The position numbers and the translations under genes were made by a program. From NCBI GenBank assembly GCA_946965045.2, contig OX337237.1, positions 2,666,001 through 2,730,000 of the forward strand: 64,000 bases of DNA. Direction: 5' to 3'. A model generated the notes under the pieces. It was not told the origin of the DNA. It saw nothing but the letters and a program-made list of their open reading frames with translations, and made no database searches. This document shows positions 50,701 to 59,600 of this stretch, one piece after another (position 1 is the first letter of the stretch; each line of letters opens with the position of its first letter). The DNA comes from Epithemia pelagica (taxonomy: Eukaryota > Bacillariophyta > Bacillariophyceae > Surirellales > Surirellaceae).

Positions 50701-53391
50701 CCCATAGATATCAGTAACCAGAGTATCTTGACCAACAAAGATTTGTGCGACTTTACCGCCATGGTCAACAGCAGGGGTGTCGGAGAAAACCGAGTCAGTA
50801 GCAACGGGTTCATGGCGTCGAGGTATATTAAGGACCGGATTGCGAGCCTTGAAATGTTTCTTGAGGGTGTCGTGGTTAAAAGTAATGCTACCATTACGTG
50901 TAGTGTGCTTGAACGTATCGGCAATAACATCTTCAGATTGCCAACCAAAGAATGGACGGAACTTCTTCCAGTCATACGCTTCCTGGTAACGACGGTGGAC
51001 AGAGGCATGAAGTGTAGGATCATTACCTTCTGCGTCAGCATAGATAGAAAAGAAGGGTGCGTCGTCAGGTCCATGATCATATGGGAGATCCAAAAGGAGA
51101 TTGAGGTTACAAACAACACGATCAGTGTACTCCCCATAGTTGTCATATGGATGGTTCGACATACTACCATCAGTCTTGACGTGTTTCCAATCAGGATCAT
51201 TGTCAGAGGGTGTGGGAGAATACGAATGGTCCAGAACACCAGGATCCCATGTGTCGGGTGACGTGAAGATGATCTGAGGTAAGGTATCCATGTCATCGTC
51301 GCTGGGGATACCCAAGGAGTGGATATAGGCTAACCCATCCTTGATGTGAAGGGGTATGGCACGACCATCAAGTGTAGTGATGCGTTGTTTACCATCAACT
51401 TTAACAGATCGTTCATCAACAGCAAGTCCGAAATGCTCGAATTGACCAGGAGCATGGATAGATAAGCCCTTTCCATAATAAGCATATTCATTGAAGATGC
51501 CGACAATAGGTCCGTCATTGGTCTCAAACTTTGCGGCACATGTGACGACAGGAAGTCCAGTAAGTTCATGGTTATCAATACCCACAATAGTGATATGGCG
51601 GCCAGTCTTAGAAAGGATGCGCATGTCAGAACCAGCAAGTCCTCCATTAGCACCACGGTCAATCAATTGATTTCCTGGTAAAGTAGATTTCCTGGAAAAC
51701 AGATAGCGTGGAACATGTCCTGCTTGTTTATGCATGTTGGTTTTGAAAGTAACCTTCTTGCTCGTCTTGGACTTGGCGTTAGAAAGAACACTAGTCAGGT
51801 CAGTTGCCGGGTGATTGATATCAGTCGTCATGGCTTGGTTGATAAATTGTGTAACCGGATCTGAGTCATCTGGATGCTCAGGGAATACGCCAGGTGAGTC
51901 GTCATCAGATGCAACTTGGTTGGGGTCAGGATCAGGTTCCGGATCAATGTCGAGGGCATGTGTTTGCACTTTCCTCGGTGTTGTTGATGAAGGTGCTTGA
52001 ATCATCTTGTTATACTCAATGATCAACTTGCGATCTTCTTCAGAAAGTTTGAACCATAGGTCACGCGGTAGACTAACCTTGGACAAAGAGGATGGAGATT
52101 CAGATGTCGCTGTGGTGTTGTGGACATGATACTCCATATCATCTTGTGAGGTTATGTCAGCATCTGTATCTTGGCCATATAGTGATTCATGTTGTTTGAC
52201 ATGTCGACGGCGACTATGAACAGATGACTGGGTTGCTTGATCATGGTCATAAGCTGCGTCTAGAAGGAGACGGAAGTATGATTGATAGCAAAGGGATTTT
52301 GCACCGGATTTGGTGTTCACCACATTATCCAAGATCTTGACTCGGCGGAGATCAGGTACCTTTTCTACAGCTTGCATGAGGAAGGTCATCCTGGTATGAT
52401 CAGGGATGCGATCAGACAATGTCACTAAATTGTCTAGCAAACGTAACTGCTCTTGAAAGTGTAGAAGAAATTGACGTGTTGTTCCGCGCCATGTGTCGTC
52501 AAGACGTAGATTGGAAATGTAGTTGGTTAAGCGGAGGACTTCTCGCTTTGCTAGGTCGGATTCGGTATGCAAAGAGTGTAACTTCTGCAATACGGCACGC
52601 GCATCTTCATCATGTTCATGTTCACGTACATAGGCTCGACCTTGGTCAGTCTGAATGATACGGACAAGAACGGAGTAAAGAAATACTTGTTGCTCTTGAA
52701 AAAGTTCTTCGGCATACTCATCATCATGGGGTGGTGTGTATTTGAAATTCAGAACATTGGATAGGCCTTGAGCCTTAGCTGTAGTCTTGAATACACGCCA
52801 GAATGAATCGTAGTATCGTTCATCCTTGAATACCTCATATGCAGTTGCGTCGCGCTTAGTTCCCTTTCTGAATGCTGTAAGGTCTTGTTGAGATTGGGAT
52901 GCGGCAGTAACTGTGCTGACAGATTTCACAGATGACGGTGACTTCATTGGCGAGACTGGGACTTGGCTAGGTGGTCCCTTAGAGAAATCTGTGTTGATCC
53001 TCCAAGTGTTGAACTCTTTCCTCGTTAGGTTCATCCAGTCGCTATTGGATAGCTCGTCTTGAATTTCATTGGTCTTGTATGTGGCCCAATAAGCCAAGAG
53101 CTTGATCTGCTGTCTTGTGGGGCCTTGTAGATCATGTGTCTGTTTGTTGACCTTGTATTGTGTCAGTTCCTTCATGGATTCCTCGGTATTAGTTTGCATA
53201 TACGAGATAACATGGGTAATGTTCTCAAAACCATGGTATTTCATCCACTTCATTAAGTAGTCGGCCCTTTCTTTGGTGAAGAATTGGCAGACAGTAAATA
53301 TGATGTGGTGGAATAGGTCTGTGTCCGAGACATTGTCTTGGTTATCTTCTCCCTTAGGAGTCGTAGGTGTCTTGGGTGATTGAGGATCCAT
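47704..53391 (-). CDS. Gag-pol polyprotein of copia element A
   Basis: One open frame of 1,895 codons. Gag occupies about 1-560 and ends in a DPEPDPDP acidic stretch, with no CCHC zinc knuckle seen. Protease follows with LIDRGANGGLAG at the active site. Integrase has catalytic D in VATDSVFSD, D in LISDGGSSL and E in NKAENRYQTVK. Reverse transcriptase contains AVYVDDLAIIS. RNase H has HYVDANLMHD, TYGSEFVA and YGDNRSVV. It ends CGEC with its TAG stop formed by LTR bases 4-6. All catalytic residues I could check are present and no frameshift is seen. Overall it is clearly homologous to B's product, strongest in pol and weakest in gag. Confidence 0.95.
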   Translation of the reverse strand: MDPQSPKTPTTPKGEDNQDNVSDTDLFHHIIFTVCQFFTKERADYLMKWMKYHGFENITHVISYMQTNTEESMKELTQYKVNKQTHDLQGPTRQQIKLLAYWATYKTNEIQDELSNSDWMNLTRKEFNTWRINTDFSKGPPSQVPVSPMKSPSSVKSVSTVTAASQSQQDLTAFRKGTKRDATAYEVFKDERYYDSFWRVFKTTAKAQGLSNVLNFKYTPPHDDEYAEELFQEQQVFLYSVLVRIIQTDQGRAYVREHEHDEDARAVLQKLHSLHTESDLAKREVLRLTNYISNLRLDDTWRGTTRQFLLHFQEQLRLLDNLVTLSDRIPDHTRMTFLMQAVEKVPDLRRVKILDNVVNTKSGAKSLCYQSYFRLLLDAAYDHDQATQSSVHSRRRHVKQHESLYGQDTDADITSQDDMEYHVHNTTATSESPSSLSKVSLPRDLWFKLSEEDRKLIIEYNKMIQAPSSTTPRKVQTHALDIDPEPDPDPNQVASDDDSPGVFPEHPDDSDPVTQFINQAMTTDINHPATDLTSVLSNAKSKTSKKVTFKTNMHKQAGHVPRYLFSRKSTLPGNQLIDRGANGGLAGSDMRILSKTGRHITIVGIDNHELTGLPVVTCAAKFETNDGPIVGIFNEYAYYGKGLSIHAPGQFEHFGLAVDERSVKVDGKQRITTLDGRAIPLHIKDGLAYIHSLGIPSDDDMDTLPQIIFTSPDTWDPGVLDHSYSPTPSDNDPDWKHVKTDGSMSNHPYDNYGEYTDRVVCNLNLLLDLPYDHGPDDAPFFSIYADAEGNDPTLHASVHRRYQEAYDWKKFRPFFGWQSEDVIADTFKHTTRNGSITFNHDTLKKHFKARNPVLNIPRRHEPVATDSVFSDTPAVDHGGKVAQIFVGQDTLVTDIYGIKSTKQFVNTLQDNIRFRGAMETLISDGGSSLISQKVKDILRTLLIGEYRSEPYHQHQNKAENRYQTVKRMTNALMNATGCPANTWLLCLEYVCDLLNHTSSPTHSGRTPLEALSGRPPDITHLLFFPFWDEVYYRVDPAEPNSGSYPSSSAEKLGHWVGFAHNVGDSFTWKILTQDNQIIYRSAVRRVESTTPNLRVDRPSGEDSSEKDDNDKQADTVFIRSDSEDPSKPMPTIDFDDMIGRTFLCDTEENGERHRARVIKRVIDLNEEATKQEERVKYIYRKTNSDVDEMISYNQLMEYIERDNQAQTSGDNLFRFRDVIAHQGPLNTTDPDYKGSKYNLLVDWETGETTYEPLSLIANDDPITVAIYGKKHDLLNEPGWKHLKRYVKTSKRLIRAAKQSRIKQVHHSVKYKFGFQVPRNYEEAVALDKQHGNTKWQDATELELSQIQSYKTFKDFGKAIFIKGKVSNAPEGYHKIRVHLVFDVKHDGQHKARLVADGHLTKEPVETIYSGVVSIRNLRIALFLGTLNDLEIWGADIGNAYLEALTGEKIFIVAGPEFKELEGHILIIYKALYGLKSSGARWHDVLFDVLTDMGFSPSKADPDIWMRKAPGEDCYEYIAVYVDDLAIISTDPGNICKILKEKYNFKLKGDGPIDFHLGCCYTKDSDGTLVADPRRYIGKMMDTFERIFKEKPKKAKTPLIGGDHPELDDSELLDEEGTNHFQTLIGQLQWVITIGRFDVFTATMTLSRFRAAPRKGHLDRAKRIYGYLAHLPEGAIRFRIGEPDYSSLPTQEFDWTRTVYSNASERIPEDCPTPLGRYVTTTHYVDANLMHDIVTGKSVTAVLHLLNGTPIDWYSKRQSTVETATYGSEFVAARTAIDQITELRHSLRYLGVPIRERSYMYGDNRSVVLNATVPHSILSKRHHLLSYHRVREAIAAKYVAFYWKDGKTNPADILSKHWDFVSIWPMLKPLLFWKGEVQDLNKSNDDKAETTSCGEC

Positions 53392-53675
53392 GGTGTTATT
53401 TGGTTGGTTCGATGTTTATTTAATGTGCGGTGTGATGTGGTTTATTTAATGTGTGATGTGATGTGAACCCGGATGTACCACGTGTGCCACGTATGTACCA
53501 CGTATGTGATACCCGGATGTGTGTTGTGATGTGCGACTCCTGGAAATTTCCGTTGATTTCGACAAATTTTCGCCGAGTTTCAACAAATTTTCGCCGAATT
53601 TTCGCGATTTGACGGGAATGTGTGGCGTGTTGTGCGACCAAGGGTACCCGGATGTGCGTTGAGTTTAAGTCTTGG
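53392..53675 (-). promoter_or_regulatory. 284-bp spacer between ORF1 and gag-pol of element A
   Basis: By eye this differs at only two positions from the spacer of element B (56327-56610), although the ORFs on both sides have diverged. It contains three ACATCCGGGT motifs (53467, 53511 and 53646 as ACCCGGATGT), paired ACGTGGTAC/ACGTGGCAC motifs, two CGGCGAAAATTTG copies and two CACATTAAATAAAC boxes near the gag ATG. An internal promoter or translation-control element is possible. This is inference. Confidence 0.6.
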
Positions 53676-53711
53676 AAAGGTTTTGAGAGGACGGGAGTTA
53701 ACTATGAGTAA

Positions 53712-54491
53712 TTAAGCTTCGGTCTCCGAATCCTCACCCTCTTCCGAATGATCAGAGTCGCTTCCAGGCTCAGATGGGGCAGCACAAGCAACAGAAGAAG
53801 GGGTATCACCTTCAGCCAGGTGGTTCTCGACCTCGGTACGCAAAGGGTAGATAGTTGCACGATGGTCCTCGATGGTATGGACCTCGTGGATGTAGGCAAC
53901 GTAGTTATCTAGGCGTACAACGTTAGGAGGCAAAGGGCAAGTCGTCGCGTTCACGACGTGGATGGTATTGTAGTATCCAGTTGGGCGCTCGAAGGTTAGG
54001 AAGCGGAGGTGGACAGTACGGATGGGGTTGCCCGAGAGGGCGGCAAAGATGAGGCGACGCCTCGGAGAACGATGAAGTTGGTCGTTCAGACGGTCAATGT
54101 CTTCTTGGTCGACGATGTGGGTCACCGATTGGAACTGGCGTTCGATCTGGGTCTCCCCACGGATGATCTCGGGATCGAAGGTCGAACAAGTTGGTTGGCG
54201 GAAGTACTTGATATGATCAGCAATCAACCGGGTGGTACGACGGGATCGAGAAGGGACGAGCCGACGAGGCGGACTCGGGGGCCGAAGCAACGGCGCAGGG
54301 ATCGGAGCGTGAGGCTGGGTTGGAGTCTCGAATGGGTTGCTGTTGGAACTGTCGACGGAGATGTTGACCGATGTGTTGGCTGCCTTCGGCGTCGGCACTA
54401 GTTCCTGCTGCACCAGGGTATCGGGCTGCCCGGGATGCAGGTTGGCTCGATAGATCTGTCGTACAGGAGTGATAATCTCGTTAGTATCCAT
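53712..54491 (-). CDS. Extra ORF1 of element A, unknown function
   Basis: A 259-codon ORF starts 36 bases downstream of the 5' LTR and precedes gag-pol in a separate reading unit. The first 80 residues are Pro/Ser/Thr-rich and end in a basic RLVPSRSRRTTRL patch. A conserved core follows (RLIADHIKYFRQPT, RRRLIFAALSGNP, RFLTFERPTGYYNTIHVVN, YVAYIHEVH, RATIYPL), and an acidic tail ends the protein. Element B's ORF1 matches the core at roughly 40-50% identity by eye. No known domain was recognised; it is not a second gag or an envelope with membrane segments. Confidence 0.75.
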   Translation of the reverse strand: MDTNEIITPVRQIYRANLHPGQPDTLVQQELVPTPKAANTSVNISVDSSNSNPFETPTQPHAPIPAPLLRPPSPPRRLVPSRSRRTTRLIADHIKYFRQPTCSTFDPEIIRGETQIERQFQSVTHIVDQEDIDRLNDQLHRSPRRRLIFAALSGNPIRTVHLRFLTFERPTGYYNTIHVVNATTCPLPPNVVRLDNYVAYIHEVHTIEDHRATIYPLRTEVENHLAEGDTPSSVACAAPSEPGSDSDHSEEGEDSETEA

Positions 54492-54513
54492 GAAACCACA
54501 AGGAAATAAGCTT

Positions 54514-54527
54514 TGAGACTGTTAATC
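54514..54527 (-). other. Primer-binding site of element A
   Basis: GATTAACAGTCTCA on the minus strand directly follows the LTR end AACA. It is shared with elements B and C. It does not look like a tRNA 3'-end complement. Confidence 0.6.
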
Positions 54528-54721
54528 TGTTACAATTCTTTCTGAATCGTAGGGACATTGATGCTCGGTAGAGCAGACAATCAGGTAGGTCACCAACCGA
54601 TACAAGCTTCTCAGGGTCAGAGAAGCAAGCAAGTCGAAGTCTATCAGAAGGATAGTCGGGACACAAAAGAGGATGTGATAAATGGTGATATTGTTAGATT
54701 GTGTGTTGATTACTACGATAG
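54528..54721 (-). repeat. 5' LTR of element A, first piece (194 bp)
   Basis: This matches 46927-47120 of the other LTR without a visible difference. It stops at GATAG, where element B begins. Confidence 0.95.
54717..54721 (+). repeat. Left target-site duplication of element B (GATAG)
   Basis: GATAG precedes B's TGTTAGGATT and is repeated after B at 63048-63052. In the uninterrupted LTR of A the five bases occur once, at 47116-47120. Confidence 0.97.
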
Positions 54722-55482
54722 TGTTAGGATTCTCACCGAAAACTAGGTGGCGAAACCTACAACTCATCGAATGATGCTAGTATTTTATGGCATCCGATGA
54801 CATTTTCCTAAAAAAAGTGAGAAAAGAATGTCGGCATGCTCGCGAAACTATAAATTTGGCCACGGCATGCTCGCAGTGCACGCGTTATCGGCGACCGCTC
54901 GGATATTAACTATGGCCCAACACGTGCGCGCCCAAAACTATCAAGTGCGCGCCTCTACTATCCGAGTACGCGCATCCACGATTCGACCTAACGGTCTATG
55001 TAATCAAAGCACGAATCACGATCACGCGAGACCATATCTCTGTTCCCACAAATCCAAGAATGCAAACAGCAACGCGCCCAGGACAAGACTTATACCACGA
55101 CAAAGCAAGAGCTGTTGCATCCCATACATGTTATCCATCACCCTATACATTCAATATACACCAATGCCGGTCTACTCCAACCAGTGAGGACCTATCACAC
55201 CAGATCCATGGCCGTATGCAAGAGCCAGGACTTCGGCACCGTCAACCACCTTAGTTAGTAATCGTCTCACAATCATTAATATCACCATTTTAACACTCAT
55301 CTTAAGACTTACCTCTTATCAGTGGACCGACTGCCCCCACCCACGGCGGACTTCGACTTGCAACTCTTCTCTGACCCGTGGAGGATTGTTGTATCGGTTG
55401 GTGATTCGATTGTCGGCTCAGCGAGCCTTTTACCTATCCTAACTATCTGTCTAACCCCTGTTGAATCGAGAGAAGTTTATCA
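54722..55482 (+). repeat. 5' LTR of element B
   Basis: A 761-bp LTR from TGTTAGGATTCTCACCG to GAAGTTTATCA. It contains a TATAAA box at 54849 and, about 90 bases further on, a GTGCGCGCCCAAAA / GTGCGCGCC pair. Confidence 0.97.
54849..54854 (+). promoter_or_regulatory. TATA box in the 5' LTR of element B
   Basis: TATAAA sits in CGCGAAACTATAAATTTGGCC. The same context is kept in the LTR of C and, as CATAAATTTGG, in A. It is the most likely core promoter of the element. Confidence 0.55.
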
Positions 55483-55499
55483 GATTAACAGTCTCATCG
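55483..55499 (+). other. Primer-binding site of element B
   Basis: GATTAACAGTCTCATCG directly follows the 5' LTR. Its complement, CGATGAGACTGTTAATC, resembles the anticodon arm of a tRNA-Asn (loop CTGTTAA, anticodon GTT) rather than a tRNA 3' end. Confidence 0.55.
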
Positions 55500-55520
55500 T
55501 TTATTTCCGAGAAGCTTTCG

Positions 55521-56276
55521 ATGTCTCACGACGATTCCAACCTCTCTATTCGACACATCTTTCATTCCTTCCAACAAAGCGGGGAGGAACTCCATCCACC
55601 CGTGGCCCATCCGGGCGAGCCCTTGATTGAAACTCCGAAACCGACCCCGACTCAGGCCAGTGCTCCGAATCCCTTCCAGACCCCGGACCAAGTGGTCCAG
55701 CCTCCTTCGATCCCGACTCAACCTTCGACTCCGCCTCGCCGTTTGAACCCTACTCGCACCCGACGTACGAGCCGTCTTCTTACTGCGCATATCCGACACT
55801 TCCGCGAGCCGACTGAGTCGACTACCGACCCCGACGTGATCCGTTCCACAACCGAACGCGAGATCGATTTCCAGTCCGTCCAACCCGTGACTGACCTTGA
55901 GGACATCCAACGACTTCTCGACCTCTTGAACCAGTGCTCAAGACGCCGTTTCATTGTCCAAGCCCTGTTGGGCAACCCTGTGGAACCTATCCGTATTCGA
56001 TTCATCTCCTTTGAACGTCCAACCAACTACTTCCACACCATCTGGATCGTCAACTCGACGACGAATCCGCTACCTACCCCGACTACTCGTCTCGACGAGT
56101 ACGTCTCCTTTGTTCACGAGATCCATCTCTGCCAGGATTTCCGTGCGACTATCTACCCTCTCTTCACTCAACACGTGAACCACTTGTTGGAAGACGACGA
56201 CGTTGAAGAACTAGCCACTACAGTGACCGATTCCGCATCTCGTCTTCAGTACCGAGCCGAAAGTGACCAAGAATAA
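55521..56276 (+). CDS. Extra ORF1 of element B, unknown function
   Basis: A 251-codon ORF beginning at the first ATG after the primer-binding site. An open stretch continues upstream into the LTR but has no ATG. The N-terminal 80 residues are Pro/Thr/Gln-rich and end in a basic RRLNPTRTRRTSRL patch. The core shared with A's ORF1 includes LLTAHIRHFREPT, RRRFIVQALLGNP, RFISFERPTNYFHTIWIVN, YVSFVHEIH and RATIYPL. The protein ends in an acidic tail. Conservation of the core while DNA has diverged suggests selection on the protein. No family recognised. Confidence 0.75.
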   Translation: MSHDDSNLSIRHIFHSFQQSGEELHPPVAHPGEPLIETPKPTPTQASAPNPFQTPDQVVQPPSIPTQPSTPPRRLNPTRTRRTSRLLTAHIRHFREPTESTTDPDVIRSTTEREIDFQSVQPVTDLEDIQRLLDLLNQCSRRRFIVQALLGNPVEPIRIRFISFERPTNYFHTIWIVNSTTNPLPTPTTRLDEYVSFVHEIHLCQDFRATIYPLFTQHVNHLLEDDDVEELATTVTDSASRLQYRAESDQE

Positions 56277-56326
56277 GTAACTTTACGTAGTTTCTACACC
56301 AAACCAGACACAAGACCGAGTTCCGT

Positions 56327-56610
56327 CCAAGACTTAAACTCAACGCACATCCGGGTACCCTTGGTCGCACAACACGCCACACATTCCCGTCAAATCGCGA
56401 AAATTCGGCGAAAATTTGTTGAAACTCGGCGAAAATTTGTCGGAATCAACGGAAATTTCCAGGAGTCGCACATCACAACACACATCCGGGTATCACATAC
56501 GTGGTACATACGTGGCACACGTGGTACATCCGGGTTCACATCACATCACACATTAAATAAACCACATCACACCGCACATTAAATAAACATCGAACCAACC
56601 AAATAACATC
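56327..56610 (+). promoter_or_regulatory. 284-bp spacer between ORF1 and gag-pol of element B
   Basis: Nearly identical to the spacer of element A over its full length, with the match stopping at the gag ATG. ACATCCGGGT occurs at 56347, 56482 and 56526. CGGCGAAAATTTG is repeated around 56406 and 56427, and CACATTAAATAAAC is repeated just before the ATG. The bases 56277-56326 between ORF1's stop and this block are unlike A. Confidence 0.6.
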
Positions 56611-59600
56611 ATGGAAGCGACACCTCCCAAGACACCGTTTACTCCTCCTGAGGACAAGTCAAGTCATATAACCGACCAAGATCTCTTCGACCATATAACT
56701 AAAGGCATCTTTGGTTGTAATGATGAACAAGCCCAATCACTTCAAAAGTGGATGCGACATCATGGTTTTGAACATATCCTTCATGTCCTCGACCATGTTG
56801 CAACTGATCCCGAGGAGACACTCAAGGATCTCATGCAATACAAGGTTGGAAAGCAAGTCAACGACCTACAGACAAGTACAAGATTACAACTCAAACTAAT
56901 GGCATATTGGTTACTACAACAACGGCAACTCCAACATGGAAAACTACCCCGTGCTACATGGATGAACCTCACGAGGGACCAATATGACGATTGGAGGATC
57001 AACACCGACTTTACCAAGTCTGGTATGAACCAAGACCCAGTTTCTCCTCTGAAATCACCTGCACACTCCGTATCATCCCGATCTCCCACTACATCCTCTA
57101 CAACATCTCAATCCATGTTAGATCTCTCTGCTTTCAAGAAAGGAACCAAAAGAGATGCAACAGCATTTGAATCATTCAAAGACGAACGATACTTTGATTC
57201 GTTTTGGCGTGTATTCAAATCAACTGCGAAAGCACAAGGATTGTCGAATGTTCTTGATTTCAATTACAAGGTACCCAAGGATGACGAATGCGCAGAGTTA
57301 CTTTTCCGAGAACAACAAGTCTTTGTCTATTCTGTACTTGTACGTATTATCCAAACCGACCAAGGAAGAGCATACGTTCGAGAACATGAACATGATGAAG
57401 ATGCAAGAGCCGTCTTGAAGAAACTCCATGTTCTACACACTGAATCTGATCTAGCTAAGCGAGAAGTGTTACGCCTAACAAGCTACATTTCGAATCTTCG
57501 ACTGGATGACTCTTGGCGTGGTACAACTCGTCAGTTTCTCCTACATTTCCAAGAACAGCTACGACTTCTGGATAACCTTGTACCACTGTCGGATCGTATC
57601 CATGACCATACAAGGATGACCTTCCTTATGCAAGCTGTTGAAAAAGTACCTGATTTAAGACGAGTCAAGATCTTGGATAACGTTGTCAACACAAAATCTG
57701 GAGCCAAGTCTCTCTGTTATCAATCATATTTCCGCCTGCTTCTTGATGCTGCTTTTGACCATGACAAAGCTACCCGAATTTCTGCGTCTAACCGCCGTCG
57801 TCATGTAAAGCAACATGAATTTCAGTTGGATGAACCTTTTGAACCAGTGGAGCCCCCTGACTACCAGATCAACAACACGAATATCCAATCCGAAAAGTCC
57901 CCAACTTCGTCGAAAATCAGCCTTCCAAGAGATGTATGGTTTAAACTCTCTGAAGAGGATTGGCAAATCATTGTCGACTTCAATAAATCCGTCCAAGATT
58001 CCCCGACAATTCCACGCAAGGTCCAAACACATTCTCTTGACATTGATCCTGAACCGGACCCTGATCCTGATGCCAACAACATTGGTGATACCCATCAAGA
58101 TGCACCAGAACAAGATCCATTCGATACATCCTCTGATCCGGTTACCCAGTTCGTACACCAAGCTATTGCATCGACAGATATCAATCATCCAGCATCTGAC
58201 CTCAGCAACATCTTGTCAACTTCTACGACAAAGTCAAGTCCTAAAGTCAAGTTCAAGTCTTCTGCCGATCACAAGCAAAAGGTTCATATGTCACGGTATC
58301 TATTCTCCCGCAAATCCACCTTTTCTGGTAATCAACTCATCGATCGAGGTGCCAATGGAGGCCTTGCAGGATCTGACATGCGCATCCTTGCCAAAACCGG
58401 ACGTCATATTACCATCGTAGGTATTGACAATCATGAATTGACTGGCCTTCCAGTTGTTACCTGTGCTGCCAAGTTTGATACAAGTGATGGACCCATTATT
58501 GGTATCTTCAATGAGTATGCCCACTATGGAAAGGGTTTATCTATCCATGCCCCAGCGCAATTTGAACATTTCGGCCTATCTGTCGACGAACGATCCGTCA
58601 AGGTTGATGGCAAACAACGCATTACTACCCTTGATGGACGTGCATTGCCCTTACGAATCAAGGATGGCCTTGCATACATTCAATCTCTGGGAATCCCTTC
58701 TTATGACGATATGGATAAATATCCGCATATTGTGTTCACTTCACCCCATATCTGGGATCCTTCTGTACTTGACCATATCCATCCAGACCCCCATCAAGAC
58801 CCTGCACCGAACTGGACATCTGTGGAGACTGATGGTAGTATGGAAACGTATCCCTATGACCAATATGGGGAGTATACCGATCGCGTTGTATGCACTTTGA
58901 ATCTCCTCCTTGATCTCCCATATGATCATGGCCCCGATACACCTTCCTTCTTTTCCATCTATGCTGATCAAGATGGCAATGACCCCACACTTCATGCGTC
59001 TGTCCACAAGCTCTACAAGGAACAATACGACTGGAAGAAATTTCGCCCTTTCTTTGGGTGGCAATCGGAAGATGTAATCGCAGATACGTTCAAGCATACA
59101 ACTCGTCATGGACACATTTCCTTTGACCAGGATACCTTGAAGAAACATTTTAAGGCCCGGAATCCTATCCTTAACCTACCACGACGGCATGAACCCGTTG
59201 CCACTGACTCCATCTTCTCCGACACCCCGGCTGTTAACCATGGTGGCAAGATTGCTCAGATTTTTGTTGGTCGTGATACTTTGGTTACTGACATTTATGG
59301 TATCAAGTCTACCAAGCAATTCGTCAATACCCTCCAGGATAACATTCGTACACGTGGTGTCATGGAGACTTTGATCAGTGATGGTGGTTCGTCACTTATT
59401 TCCCACAAGGTCAAGGATATTCTTCGCACCCTTCTGATTGGTGAATACCGTTCCGAGCCCTATCATCAACACCAGAACAAAGCTGAGAACCGCTACCAGA
59501 CCGTTAAGCGTATGACCAACGCTATCATGAATGCCTCTGGTTGCCCTGCTTCTGCATGGTTACTTTGTTTAGAATATGTGTGTGACCTCCTCAATCACAC

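Noticed and set aside
56361-56582. A 73-codon frame inside the spacer of B, with an almost identical one in A (53420-53641)
   Set aside because: It has no ATG, starting only at TTG, and its conservation is explained by the near-identity of the DNA block. The composition (His/Thr/Arg-rich) follows from the repeats.
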